Assembly (NCBI GenBank): GCA_003554865.1
Contig: PWHJ01000025.1
Coordinates: forward strand, 1-64,000
Length of the DNA stretch: 64,000 nt
Direction of reading: 5' to 3'
DNA from: Bacteroidota bacterium
GTDB lineage: Bacteria > Bacteroidota > Bacteroidia > Bacteroidales > PUMT01
In this document: one piece after another, positions 35,964 to 45,591 of the stretch
How the letters are laid out: every line of letters starts with the position of its first letter
How positions within the stretch are numbered: the first letter of the stretch is position 1
The notes under the pieces: generated by a model
The model's database searches: none
Seen by the model: the letters and a program-made list of their open reading frames with translations, nothing else
Told to the model about the DNA's origin: nothing
Made by a program: the position numbers and the translations under genes

Positions 35964-38081
35964 ATGGGAACATTAGAGAACATAAGAAACAGGGCAGGGG
36001 TTTTGGTAACAGTTGTTATAGGATTGGCTCTGGTCGCTTTTATACTGGGTGATATACTTGGCACAGGAGGACAGTCCCTTTTCACAAGAACTCAGTTTGA
36101 AATAGCGGAGATCGCCGGAAAGTCAATATCTTACCAAAATTTCCAGGAGAGGTTTGACAATTTGGCCGAAATATACAGGCTAAACACAGGAGAAGAAAGC
36201 CTGGATGAGGGTACACGCAGCGAACTGCTGGACGATACCTGGGAGATGCTTTTACGTGAAATTATACTTGAGGAGGAATATCAGGAGATCGGCCTTGCTG
36301 TCACTTCAGAAGAGATGTACGACATGATACGTGGCGAGCATATCCACCCAATAGTACGCCAGCTTTTTACTGATCCTTCCACGGGGATGTTCGACGAGGA
36401 GCATGTTACGCAGTTCCTCAGGTCGATGGACCAGGACCCGTCGGGCCAGCAAAGGGCTTACTGGTTATATATTGAGAACGAAATTATGCGTGAGAGAAAG
36501 AAAACAAAATATAACAACCTTCTCAACAAAGGTCTTTATATTACCTCCCTTGAAGCTGAAAATGCTGCTCAAAACAGAAACAGGAGGGTTGACTTCGAGT
36601 TTATCTCAAAGCCTTACACAACTATAAGCGATGATGAGGTTGAGGTCAGCAACTCAGAGATCAGAAGATATTACCGCAGAAATAGTGATAAGTTTCACCA
36701 GGAGGCATCAAGGGATATAGAATATGTTTCATTTGATGTAGAGCCTTCCGAGGAAGACGATATTGAAGCCAGAGAGTGGATAGAGAATATAAAGGATGAT
36801 TTCAGGGAAGTGGAAACTGACAGGCTTAGTCAATTTGTCAGGGCAAACTCTGATGAGCCTTTTGACCGTACTAATTACAGCTACGGCGAGTTACCCGATG
36901 AAATTAATGATTTTATGTTCAATGCCGATCCGGGCGACATTTACGGGCCTTATTTCGATGAAGGAGATAATACTTATAAGCTTGCCAGATTGGCAGAGAT
37001 CAATTATATGCCCGATTCGGTAAGGGCAAGGCATATTCTCATTCAGCCCGACCGCGAGCTTTCACATGAGGAAGCCGATGAGCTGGCCGGGGAGCTGCTT
37101 GATAAGATCAACCGCGGCGAAAGTTTTGAGGAGCTTGCAATAGAGCACTCTCAAGACGGCGGATCTCGTTTTGAAGGCGGAGACCTCGGCTGGTTCAGTC
37201 AAGGTGAAATGATTGAAGAATTCAGCAGGGCAAGCTTTGAGGCTGACATTGGAGAAACTTTTATTGTGGAGACTGATTTCGGTTTCCATGTTGTAGAAAT
37301 TTTAAACCGTTCAAGTGAGGTAAAAAAGGTACAGGTTGCCAAACTGGTACGTGAAGTTGTTCCGGGATCGGATACTTATCAGGAAGTATACCGCAAAGCG
37401 GTGGAATTTGCGGGCAACGCCAACACATATGAAGATTTTGTTAATATCATAGAAAAAGAGGGCCTTACCAAAAGAACTGCAAACAATGTGCGTGCATCTG
37501 ACCGGAGCATTCCCGGGTTCGAATCACCACGGGAGCTTATAAGATGGGCATTTGAAGCTGAAGAACACGATGTTTCTTCCATACTGGAGCTTCAGGACAG
37601 GTTTGTAATTGCAGCTATTCCTGAAGTAAGAGAGGAAGGAACCCGGCCTTTGGAGGAAGTAAGGGATGAAATAGTTCGCTCCATAAGAAAGGAGAAAAAA
37701 GGTGAAAAAATTGCCGGCGAACTGAGAAGGCAAATTAATGAAGCAGGCTCCTTTGAAGAGCTTGCTCAAAGTTTAAACAAGCAAATTGAAGAGGCTTCCG
37801 GTATAAGTTTTACTTCATTCTCAGTTCCGGGAGCCGGAACTGAGCCGAAGCTCATAGGTGCAGCAGTTTCGCTTGAAAGCGGCGAAATGTCGCCTCCCGT
37901 TACTGGAGAAAACGGGGTTTATGTTGTAAGGTTAAATGACACTTACCTGACTCAAGAGCCCGATTATGAGAGGGAAAAAGAGCGGCTTCGGGATGCGGCA
38001 CGGTCAAGGGTGAACAACGAAGCTTTTGAAGCTCTGAAAAAACTTGCAGATATAAAAGATAAGCGCTATAAATTCTTTTAA
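35964..38081 (+). CDS. PpiD/SurA-like peptidyl-prolyl isomerase (membrane-anchored)
   Basis: A 705-residue periplasmic foldase. Residues about 10-32 (AGVLVTVVIGLALVAFILGDIL) are a single N-terminal membrane anchor as in PpiD. A SurA_N-like chaperone region (about 40-220) follows, then a parvulin-type isomerase domain (about 345-460) with RARHILIQPD, SFEELAIEHSQDGGS, GGDLGWFSQGEM and FGFHVVEI, the family core. A second, more divergent parvulin-like half follows (about 590-700, VSLESGEMSPPVTGENGVYVVRL). It helps fold outer-membrane proteins, fitting the many barrel proteins nearby. A TATCTTCG box (35905-35912) may be its -7 element. The full name is not settled between PpiD and SurA. Confidence 0.9.
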   Translation: MGTLENIRNRAGVLVTVVIGLALVAFILGDILGTGGQSLFTRTQFEIAEIAGKSISYQNFQERFDNLAEIYRLNTGEESLDEGTRSELLDDTWEMLLREIILEEEYQEIGLAVTSEEMYDMIRGEHIHPIVRQLFTDPSTGMFDEEHVTQFLRSMDQDPSGQQRAYWLYIENEIMRERKKTKYNNLLNKGLYITSLEAENAAQNRNRRVDFEFISKPYTTISDDEVEVSNSEIRRYYRRNSDKFHQEASRDIEYVSFDVEPSEEDDIEAREWIENIKDDFREVETDRLSQFVRANSDEPFDRTNYSYGELPDEINDFMFNADPGDIYGPYFDEGDNTYKLARLAEINYMPDSVRARHILIQPDRELSHEEADELAGELLDKINRGESFEELAIEHSQDGGSRFEGGDLGWFSQGEMIEEFSRASFEADIGETFIVETDFGFHVVEILNRSSEVKKVQVAKLVREVVPGSDTYQEVYRKAVEFAGNANTYEDFVNIIEKEGLTKRTANNVRASDRSIPGFESPRELIRWAFEAEEHDVSSILELQDRFVIAAIPEVREEGTRPLEEVRDEIVRSIRKEKKGEKIAGELRRQINEAGSFEELAQSLNKQIEEASGISFTSFSVPGAGTEPKLIGAAVSLESGEMSPPVTGENGVYVVRLNDTYLTQEPDYEREKERLRDAARSRVNNEAFEALKKLADIKDKRYKFF

Positions 38082-38108
38082 GCAGCACACAAACACAAAC
38101 GACAAACT

Positions 38109-38143
38109 GGGGCGTCTCAAACAGCGGGACGCCCCCTGTTTTT
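38109..38143. terminator. Bidirectional terminator between ppiD-like gene and ftsZ
   Basis: The stem GGGGCGTC / GACGCCCC (8 bp, extendable to 10 with a wobble pair) has a short loop and is followed by CTGTTTTTATT. It ends the plus-strand isomerase gene and lies 18 bp past the ftsZ stop on the other strand. Confidence 0.85.
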
Positions 38144-38160
38144 ATTGAGAATGACCCTTT

Positions 38161-39642
38161 TTAGTCGACATTGTCATGGAGATAGGAATTGTCCGGCCTT
38201 ATCTTTGGTCCCTCCTCATCACTATCTGAAAGCGTATACCTGGAGACTTTGCAATCATTTGAAAATCCGCTAACGCTGATATCAATCTTTTTTCGCTTAT
38301 AGGCAGGCTGATCCTCCAGCTCATCAATTTCCTCTTTTTCATTAATATTAAGGTATTTTTTATCCCTGAGCTTGCTTTGCGCCTCCTTTAGCTTCTGCAA
38401 ACGGTTACCTGCGGTGGTTTCATCAACAGGCTTATAACTGCCGGTCTCCTCTTTTTCAGATTCTTCGGTTTGTCTGTTGTAATTGTCTTCAATATCAAAC
38501 TCGATCTCCTTTTGCTTAACTTTAAATTCAAGCTCCGGGGAAGTATCCCCTATGCTTTCATCTGCAGGTGAAACAGGCTGATCTGCATCTCTGTCTTTTT
38601 CATTAAGAGGGGTATCCTCTAGCGGGATCTTTTCAGATTTGTTTTTCTCCTTGTACAACTCGGGAATTGTACCGGACTCAAAACCGGTAGCAATAATTGT
38701 TACCGATAAAGCTTTATTCAATGACACGTCACTGCAGGTTCCCCATATAATATTTGTGTTGGCTGCTGTCTCATTTGTAACATAGTCAGTAATATCTCCT
38801 ATTTCGTCCATGCTGACCTCTTCGCTGCCGGAGGCAATATTCAGAAGTATATTCTTTGCTCCCCTTATATCATTATTGTTCAACAAAGGAGATGATATTG
38901 CTTCCTGTATGGCTTTAACAGCCCTGTTCTCACCTTCAGCGGCTCCCGAGCCAAGCAAGGCAACACCGCTGTTGGTCATAACGGTTTGAACGTCTGCAAA
39001 ATCAACGTTAACATGACCGTGCACCGTTATGATTTCGGCTATTCCCTTGGCAGCGGAAGTAAGAACATTGTCCGCTTTTGAGAAGGCATCGCTCAGTCTG
39101 AGATTACCAAACACCTCCCTTAATTTTTCATTGTTTATAACAAGCAAAGAATCAACATGCTGCCTTATTTCCCTGATGCCGTTTATTGCCTGGTTTATTC
39201 TCAGCTGACCCTCGAACCGGAATGGTATTGTAACAATAGCAACAGTAAGAATACCCATTTCTTTGGTCGCTTTTGCTATAACCGGCGCTGCACCGGTTCC
39301 TGTACCACCACCAAGCCCGGCAGTAATGAAAACCATTTTGGTGTTGGCCTTAAGGCACTCGGTCACATCATCCAGACTTTCAATGGCAGCCTGTTTGCCT
39401 ATCTCGGGTTTGTTACCGGCTCCCCTTCCTTCAGTTAAGGTTTCCCCAAGCTGAACCTTAACGGGTACCGGACTGTTGACCAGGGCTTGTGAATCTGTAT
39501 TGCAAACTATGAAATTCACATCTTTTATTCCCATTTCAAACATGTGATTCACGGCATTACCCCCACCTCCGCCAACACCAAGTACTTTTATCATTGATGA
39601 ACGATCGGCGGGCAGATCAAAGTTTATTAGTTCTTCGGCCAT
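38161..39642 (-). CDS. ftsZ: Cell division tubulin homologue FtsZ
   Basis: A 493-residue FtsZ, the GTPase that forms the division ring. The tubulin core (about 15-330) has GVGGGGGNAVNHM (GTP contact), the signature GLGGGTGTGAAPVIAKATKE (about 105-125) and the T7-loop region near NVDFADVQTVMTNSG. Residues about 330-470 are a long charged linker. The end is PDNSYLHDNVD rather than the proteobacterial DxPxFLR peptide; I recall similar HDNVD ends in other Bacteroidetes, where it would dock FtsA. It is the last gene of the dcw operon, 38 bp after ftsA, closed by the terminator at 38109. Confidence 0.97.
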   Translation of the reverse strand: MAEELINFDLPADRSSMIKVLGVGGGGGNAVNHMFEMGIKDVNFIVCNTDSQALVNSPVPVKVQLGETLTEGRGAGNKPEIGKQAAIESLDDVTECLKANTKMVFITAGLGGGTGTGAAPVIAKATKEMGILTVAIVTIPFRFEGQLRINQAINGIREIRQHVDSLLVINNEKLREVFGNLRLSDAFSKADNVLTSAAKGIAEIITVHGHVNVDFADVQTVMTNSGVALLGSGAAEGENRAVKAIQEAISSPLLNNNDIRGAKNILLNIASGSEEVSMDEIGDITDYVTNETAANTNIIWGTCSDVSLNKALSVTIIATGFESGTIPELYKEKNKSEKIPLEDTPLNEKDRDADQPVSPADESIGDTSPELEFKVKQKEIEFDIEDNYNRQTEESEKEETGSYKPVDETTAGNRLQKLKEAQSKLRDKKYLNINEKEEIDELEDQPAYKRKKIDISVSGFSNDCKVSRYTLSDSDEEGPKIRPDNSYLHDNVD

Positions 39643-39680
39643 ATAAAGAGAGTTTAGATTTTTTCACATTTATTTATTTG

Positions 39681-41012
39681 CTACATTTCCACATCTTCAT
39701 CATCAAACAGATCGGTTATAGTTTTCTTAAGGTTATCAAAGAGGCTTTTTGAAGCTTTGCTTTTTTCACTGTCAGAGTCAGGCTGTTTTTCTTCCTCCTG
39801 ATCTGTTTTAACCTCTTTTATTGCCGACTCGGCTTTCTGTTCCCTTTCGTAGAACTGATAACCCTTCAGGATCAGTCCCACAGCAGTTGAATAAGTCGGA
39901 TGATTTACTTCCTGTTGTGCATCACCGGCCAGATGCTCATTGGGTAACCCAACCCTAACATCAAGACCCGTTTTGAACTTTACAAGCTGAGGCAAATGTC
40001 TTAACAAAGCACCGCCTCCGGTTATAACTATTCCGGCACTTAACCTCTCATAAAACCCGGAACCTTCTATCTCAAAAAGAGCAGCATCGATAATCTCTTC
40101 CATGCGGCTTTGTATTATATACGCCAAATTCTTAAAGGAGATCTCCTTCGGCTCTCTTCCGCTTATTCCGGGGATGGTTACCACTTTGTCTTCCGGGGCG
40201 ATCTCTCCCAAAGCCGAACCGAACTGTTTTTTCAAAAGTTCCGCCTGACGGTGCAATATGGAGCAACCCTTTTTTATATCCTCGGTCACCACATTGCCGC
40301 CAAAGGGAATTACGGCTGTATGCCTTATAATACCGTCATAATACACAACAAGATCACTTGTTCCTCCCCCAATGTCAATAAGTGTAACACCGGCTTCCTT
40401 CTCATCTTCAGTCAGAGTTGCTTCAGCCGAGGCAAGGGGTTCAAGTATAAGGTCAATAATTCTCAAACCTGCCCTGCCGACACATTTTTCTATATTTTTT
40501 GCCGATGCCTGTTGTCCGATTACAATATTAAAATTCGCCTCAAGCCTTTTGCCGTTCATTCCAACAGGATTTTTAATCCCGTGCTCATTGTCGACAATGT
40601 AGCTTTGAGGCAGTACATGAATAATCTCTTCCCCGGTATCAATGGGAATTTTATGCATATCATTAATAAGGGCGTATATATCTTCCCTTGTTATTTCAGT
40701 ATCATAGGAATCGCGGTTTATGTAACCCCTGTTGCGAATGCTTTTTATGTACTGGCCGGCAATACCGACAAAAACTTCATTGATATTACTAATACCCGCC
40801 TGACGCCAGGCTTCATCAACCGTTTTTTGGATTGCATTTACCGTTTCCTCAATATTTAAAATAGTACCTCTTTTTACTCCGGTTGATTCTGCCCGGCTAA
40901 GACCCAGAACATCTATCCTTCCCTTCTGGTTCTTCTGACCTATGATGGAAACGATCTTTGTCGTTCCAATATCGATTGCGGCCAGCATTTGAGTTTTCTT
41001 TGACGTCTGCAT
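39681..41012 (-). CDS. ftsA: Cell division protein FtsA
   Basis: A 443-residue actin-like protein that tethers FtsZ to the membrane. The ATPase fold is visible: AAIDIGTTKIVSIIG (phosphate 1, about 11-25), the 1C/SHS2 region (about 95-170), TLIDIGGGTSDLVVYYDG (phosphate 2, about 213-230) and GIVITGGGALLRHL (adenosine motif, about 330-344). After a charged linker (about 390-430) the C-terminus LFDNLKKTITDLFDDEDVEM contains the expected amphipathic membrane-targeting helix. It lies 15 bp downstream of ftsQ and 38 bp upstream of ftsZ. Confidence 0.97.
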   Translation of the reverse strand: MQTSKKTQMLAAIDIGTTKIVSIIGQKNQKGRIDVLGLSRAESTGVKRGTILNIEETVNAIQKTVDEAWRQAGISNINEVFVGIAGQYIKSIRNRGYINRDSYDTEITREDIYALINDMHKIPIDTGEEIIHVLPQSYIVDNEHGIKNPVGMNGKRLEANFNIVIGQQASAKNIEKCVGRAGLRIIDLILEPLASAEATLTEDEKEAGVTLIDIGGGTSDLVVYYDGIIRHTAVIPFGGNVVTEDIKKGCSILHRQAELLKKQFGSALGEIAPEDKVVTIPGISGREPKEISFKNLAYIIQSRMEEIIDAALFEIEGSGFYERLSAGIVITGGGALLRHLPQLVKFKTGLDVRVGLPNEHLAGDAQQEVNHPTYSTAVGLILKGYQFYEREQKAESAIKEVKTDQEEEKQPDSDSEKSKASKSLFDNLKKTITDLFDDEDVEM

Positions 41013-41027
41013 AAATATTTAGTTTTT

Positions 41028-41813
41028 TTACCTTCTGGTACAAACAACCTGATTATCAAATCTTAAATCTATTATTTCATAACTATTCCATCCTTTCTCT
41101 CCAAAATCATGATCATAAAGCGCCCTGAGCTTTTTAAACTTAACCTTATAATCTTTTATGTCTCCCAATTTTATAATGTGCGCACCAACCCTGGGCACAA
41201 GCTCAAAACCGCCATCTTCACGAACATAAACCTGAGTTATCTGCGAGCGCCAAAAATCATCGCTGTCAATAAACCTGGCAAGGGTATAAAGCTCCTCTGC
41301 AATACCTTCATAAGTTCCCGATCCGTCACTTTCGGAAAAGACTTTTTCGCCGGGATTGAGTTTATCCGGGATATGGCCGTTAGCTATAAGTACACGACTG
41401 GTGTATCTTGAAGAAACAGGAAGAACAACTCCTTCTTTATCAATATAATAACCATCTCCTTCACTGTCAATGATACGCAAAACCGGATCCCTTTGATAAA
41501 CATCAACTACAAGCCTGCCGCCTGATGTTTTATATATATCCGTTTTTTTTACAAAGGGCTGACGGTCAACTGCTCTTTCAAGCTCTTTTGCATTTATTGA
41601 AGAAAGGGGATATCCCAGCAGATTTTCATTTTTTTCATTGAGTATTCCATTTATTTCTTCATTTGTTACAAAGGAATTTCCTGAACTTTCGGGAATCCTT
41701 ACTTCAATATTTTCGCAAACCGCCTCTTCGTGCCTTGAGATCAAAAAGCCGGGCACTACAAAAAGATATGCAATAAAGATAACCCACCACGATATGATTT
41801 TAAATCTCTTCAT
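41028..41813 (-). CDS. ftsQ: Cell division protein FtsQ
   Basis: A 261-residue bitopic division protein. Hydrophobic residues about 8-27 (ISWWVIFIAYLFVVPGFLI) form its single membrane helix. The POTRA-like region (about 35-105) includes LLGYPLSSINAKELERAVDRQPFVKKTDIYKT, and the rest is the FtsQ beta domain. It overlaps murC by 4 bp in ATGA fashion, so the two are translationally coupled. The sequence is divergent but length, topology and position between murC and ftsA make the call firm. Confidence 0.93.
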   Translation of the reverse strand: MKRFKIISWWVIFIAYLFVVPGFLISRHEEAVCENIEVRIPESSGNSFVTNEEINGILNEKNENLLGYPLSSINAKELERAVDRQPFVKKTDIYKTSGGRLVVDVYQRDPVLRIIDSEGDGYYIDKEGVVLPVSSRYTSRVLIANGHIPDKLNPGEKVFSESDGSGTYEGIAEELYTLARFIDSDDFWRSQITQVYVREDGGFELVPRVGAHIIKLGDIKDYKVKFKKLRALYDHDFGEKGWNSYEIIDLRFDNQVVCTRR

Positions 41814-43213
41814 TTCATATTTAATTTTTCAGTTTTCAGCCGTTTTTCCAAAGGTCCGACAAGTTTGTCAATGTCTCCCGCCCCTATTGTTACAAGCAGA
41901 TCAAATTTGAAATTACCGATAATATTGAGCAATTCATTGTAATTACACATATACTTCTGTTTCAAATTAACTTCTTTAAAAATTATGCCCGAATTTACCC
42001 CTTCAATGGGAGCCTCCCTTGCCGGGTAAATATCGAGCAATATCAAACAATCCAGCATCTCCAGGCTCCGTGCAAATTCTTCGGCAAAATCCCTTGTACG
42101 GGAATAGAGATGAGGCTGAAATATGCCGGTAATTTTCCTGCCTGGATATATCTCCCTGAGTGAACTGATAAATGCATTAATTTCCTTAGGATGGTGTGCA
42201 TAATCATCGATAAACACTATTTCGGGAGTGTTTATCCGAACATCCATACGGCGGGACACACCCTGAAAACTTTTTACAGCTTTTTTTACCTCCTCCCGTT
42301 TTACCCCGTTTATCAAGGCAACAGCCGATGCTGCAATAATATTTTCCACGTTTATTAATCCGGGCACACCTGTTTCAAGGCCTGTTATATTCCCTGAAGG
42401 GGTAACAAGATCAAACCTGTATAAACCGTTGCCGGTAATTCGTAAATTGACAGCATAATAATCGGCTTCTTCTTTGAGAGAATAAGAAAATACATTAGGG
42501 CCGGTGGAGAGATTTAAAATACGGGTCACATCTTTGTGCAGGAGCAGATCACCTTTTTCTTTTGCAACTCCTGCAAATTTGGTGAACGTTTCCTTAAGCT
42601 CACCGAAGCTTTTGTATATGTCAAGATGATCGGTATCAACAGATGTGATTACTGCCGATTTCGGTGAAAGTCTCAAAAGGGAACGGTCAAACTCATCAGC
42701 TTCGGCAACTATTATATCCGAATTTTCAGCCATCAGGAAATTGGTATTGTAATTCCTGGAAATACCTCCCAAAAACGCGGTGCAGTCGACTTGCGACTGT
42801 TTAAAAATATGGGCGGCCATTGTTGAAACAGTTGTTTTACCATGTGTACCTGCAACCGCAACCCCGCAGGCATTGTTGAATATCTTTCCGAGCAATTCAG
42901 CCCTTTTGAGGAGGTTGTAGCCATTTTCGCTGAAATATTTCAAAAGAGGGTTGCCGGCCGGTACTGCAGGAGTATATACAACCATAGTGGTGCCCCGGTT
43001 TTCCGGGAGTTTAAACTCCACCGGCAACCGGTCGGGTTCAGAACCGTATGTCATAACAACACCCTCGCTTTTAAGCTGGTCTGTCAGTGCAGTTTGCATA
43101 CGGTCATACCCGGCCACATGTTTGCCGGTTTTTTTAAAATACCTGGCCAGGGCACTCATTCCAATACCACCTGCACCAATGAGATAAACATATTTGACCT
43201 TTTTAAGCTCCAC
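41810..43213 (-). CDS. murC: UDP-N-acetylmuramate-L-alanine ligase MurC
   Basis: A 467-residue Mur ligase that adds L-Ala to UDP-MurNAc in the cytoplasm. The N-terminal UDP-binding GAGGIGMSALA (about 12-22), the ATP loop GTHGKTTVSTMAAH (about 122-135) and the VAEADEFDRSLL and DDYAHHP blocks (about 165 and 335) are MurC hallmarks. It is about the usual length. It lies 7 bp after murG and overlaps ftsQ by 4 bp, as in other Bacteroidetes dcw clusters. Confidence 0.97.
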   Translation of the reverse strand: MELKKVKYVYLIGAGGIGMSALARYFKKTGKHVAGYDRMQTALTDQLKSEGVVMTYGSEPDRLPVEFKLPENRGTTMVVYTPAVPAGNPLLKYFSENGYNLLKRAELLGKIFNNACGVAVAGTHGKTTVSTMAAHIFKQSQVDCTAFLGGISRNYNTNFLMAENSDIIVAEADEFDRSLLRLSPKSAVITSVDTDHLDIYKSFGELKETFTKFAGVAKEKGDLLLHKDVTRILNLSTGPNVFSYSLKEEADYYAVNLRITGNGLYRFDLVTPSGNITGLETGVPGLINVENIIAASAVALINGVKREEVKKAVKSFQGVSRRMDVRINTPEIVFIDDYAHHPKEINAFISSLREIYPGRKITGIFQPHLYSRTRDFAEEFARSLEMLDCLILLDIYPAREAPIEGVNSGIIFKEVNLKQKYMCNYNELLNIIGNFKFDLLVTIGAGDIDKLVGPLEKRLKTEKLNMK

Positions 43214-43220
43214 CTCTGCT

Positions 43221-44366
43221 TTACCTTTTTATATACGACAATATTATCTCTGTGATCTTTTCAGCCGAATCACTCACAGACATTGCTTTTGCATTATTTT
43301 TCAACATCTCCAGCTTATCATCGTCTTTTATAAGTGACAATAGCTGAGGGACCATTTTTTGCTCCGCTTCACTGTCAGAGACCATCAATGCGGCATTTTG
43401 CCTTACCATGGACATGGCGTTTTTTTTCTGATGATCGGCGGCAACATTTGAAGAAGGGACGAGAATGGAAGGTTTTCCGGCATTTTGCAGCTCGGAGACT
43501 GTCAATGCCCCTGCACGTGATACCACAAGATCGGCAGCCGCATAAGCCAGGTCCATCCGCTCTATAAAATCAAAAAGATAAATATTTGATGCACCTGAGT
43601 CTTGCAGATCAGAAAAAGCATCTTCATAATAATTCATGCCGCATTGCCACAGTATATCTATCCCGGCACAGCCAAGCCGGCCGAGATTTTGACGCATTAT
43701 TTTATTGATTATTCCGGCACCGCCGCTGCCGCCGAGAACAAGGAGAACTTTTTTATTCCCATTAAGACCGAAATAACTGTATGCATCACCTTTTTTCTTA
43801 TCTGCATTTTGCAAATCTTTTCTTACCGGGTTGCCGGTGAGAACAATCTTATCGGAAGGAAAATATTTTTCCATGCCGCCATAGGCAACACAAACCTTTC
43901 TGGCTTTTCTTGCAAGAAACCGGTTTGTTATGCCCGCATGGGAATTCTGCTCCTGCAATACAAGCGGCACATTACTGCGTAAAGCGGCCAATCCGACCGG
44001 TCCGCTTGCATATCCGCCCACCCCCACCACAACATCGGGCCTGAAAGATCTAACTATTTTACCGGCCTTTACCATACTTTTAAAAAGCTTCGTAAAAAAC
44101 TGTAAATTGCGAATCGAAAATGATCTGTGAAAACCCATAACCGGGATCCCCTCAATGCTGAAACCGGCCTCGGGCACTTTTTCCATCTCCATCCTCCCGT
44201 TTGCTCCCACAAACAATATTTCCAAAGCGGGATAAGCTTTCTTAAGCTCCCTGGCAATGGCTATTGCAGGGTAGACATGACCGCCGGTCCCGCCCCCGCT
44301 TATTATAACCCTGGCGCTTATGTTATCACCTTTTTTCATTGTATTTACAAAACTTTTTAAAGCCAA
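43221..44366 (-). CDS. murG: UDP-GlcNAc transferase MurG
   Basis: A 381-residue GT28 glycosyltransferase making lipid II from lipid I at the inner face of the membrane. The GGGTGGHVYPAIAIARELKK loop (about 23-42) is the signature, and GVGGYASGPVGLAAL (about 115) and SRAGALTVSEL (about 279) form the UDP-GlcNAc and acceptor sites. Two starts are possible: the ATG at 44366, or the ATG at 44336 (MKKGDNISARVI), which is closer to the usual N-terminus; neither changes the fold. It begins 3 bp after ftsW ends if the first is used. Confidence 0.96.
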   Translation of the reverse strand: MALKSFVNTMKKGDNISARVIISGGGTGGHVYPAIAIARELKKAYPALEILFVGANGRMEMEKVPEAGFSIEGIPVMGFHRSFSIRNLQFFTKLFKSMVKAGKIVRSFRPDVVVGVGGYASGPVGLAALRSNVPLVLQEQNSHAGITNRFLARKARKVCVAYGGMEKYFPSDKIVLTGNPVRKDLQNADKKKGDAYSYFGLNGNKKVLLVLGGSGGAGIINKIMRQNLGRLGCAGIDILWQCGMNYYEDAFSDLQDSGASNIYLFDFIERMDLAYAAADLVVSRAGALTVSELQNAGKPSILVPSSNVAADHQKKNAMSMVRQNAALMVSDSEAEQKMVPQLLSLIKDDDKLEMLKNNAKAMSVSDSAEKITEIILSYIKR

Positions 44367-44369
44367 AAT

Positions 44370-45587
44370 TCATACATTAGGGTTTATGCTGGCAGAAATA
44401 TCTTCCGGCTCAATTCTCTGTTTAAGTATTGTTTCGGTATTTTCAACAAAATCTTCTCTTTTGTTGACACCATGACTAACACTCAGTATTATTCCAAATG
44501 CTATACTTGTGAACAGAAGAGAAGACCCTCCCATGCTGACAAGGGGAAGGGGCTGGCCTGTAACAGGCAGAAGGTTGACCGAGACAGCCATATTTATAAT
44601 AGCCTGGAAAACAATTATCAAAGTCAGGCCAATAGCAAGAAACGCCGGAAATGTGCGTTCACTTTTTCGCACAATCACACCGGCACGGTAAAGAAGCCAA
44701 AGGTAAAAAAACAATATTGTCACACCACCCACAAGACCATACTCTTCAACAATTATTGCATAAATAAAATCGGAATAGGGATAAGGCAAAAAGTTGCGCT
44801 GGGTGCTTTTGCCGGGACCCTTTCCAATGACCCCGCCGGTGGCAATTGCAATCTTCGACTGCTCAACCTGATAACTGTCGGTTTCCTCTGTCCCCACATA
44901 ATTGACAACCCTGCTTTTCCATGTACCTATCCGGCCTTCACTGTGGGTGTAAACGGCTACGGATATAAAAATGCCAACCAGCAGTATGCTGACACCCGCG
45001 AGCGATAGCAGATAGCGTGAGCGGATGCGTCCTATAAACATCAAAACCACACAAGTGGAAAAAAGAATAATTGCCGTTGAAAGATTTGCAGGCATGATCA
45101 AACCACAAACAATCAACACAGGCAGCAAAATGGCAAAAAATGAATGTTTCAGGTCTTTTATGTTGTTTTGTTTCATTGACAGCAACCTTGCAAGGTACAT
45201 CACAAGGGATATTTTTGCCAGGTCACTTGTCTGCAATGTTATCCCAAGTCCGGGAAGCGTAAGCCAGCGTGTAGCCTCGTTAATGCTTGTCCCCATGAAA
45301 AGGGTTACCACCAGCATGACGGTTGAAATAAGCAAAAATAACTGGGAAAGCTTTGAATAGAGCCTGTAGGGAATAAGATGAACCACATAAATGATAAACA
45401 GACCGAGCATCAGTATTGAAAAATGCTTTATTATATAGTATGCCGTGTTACCGCCCTGAAACCGGTAAGCAAGAGTGCCGGTTGAACTGTATACTGCAAG
45501 CAGTGAAACGATCGAAAGGAATATAATTACCGACCATATAACCTTGTCGCCTTTCAGGTATTTGTTGAATATTTCAGACATAACCAA
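44370..45587 (-). CDS. ftsW: Septal peptidoglycan polymerase FtsW
   Basis: A 405-residue SEDS-family protein with about ten membrane helices. Conserved blocks are RWLTLPGLGITLQTSDLAK (about 107-125) and GVTILFFYLWLLYRAG (about 280), then the PVTGQPLPLVSMGGSSLL loop (about 340-357), the SEDS signature. It polymerises glycan strands at the septum together with FtsI. It lies 4 bp after murD and 3 bp before murG. The position in a dcw cluster supports FtsW over RodA. Confidence 0.95.
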   Translation of the reverse strand: MVMSEIFNKYLKGDKVIWSVIIFLSIVSLLAVYSSTGTLAYRFQGGNTAYYIIKHFSILMLGLFIIYVVHLIPYRLYSKLSQLFLLISTVMLVVTLFMGTSINEATRWLTLPGLGITLQTSDLAKISLVMYLARLLSMKQNNIKDLKHSFFAILLPVLIVCGLIMPANLSTAIILFSTCVVLMFIGRIRSRYLLSLAGVSILLVGIFISVAVYTHSEGRIGTWKSRVVNYVGTEETDSYQVEQSKIAIATGGVIGKGPGKSTQRNFLPYPYSDFIYAIIVEEYGLVGGVTILFFYLWLLYRAGVIVRKSERTFPAFLAIGLTLIIVFQAIINMAVSVNLLPVTGQPLPLVSMGGSSLLFTSIAFGIILSVSHGVNKREDFVENTETILKQRIEPEDISASINPNV

Positions 45588-45591
45588 TTAT

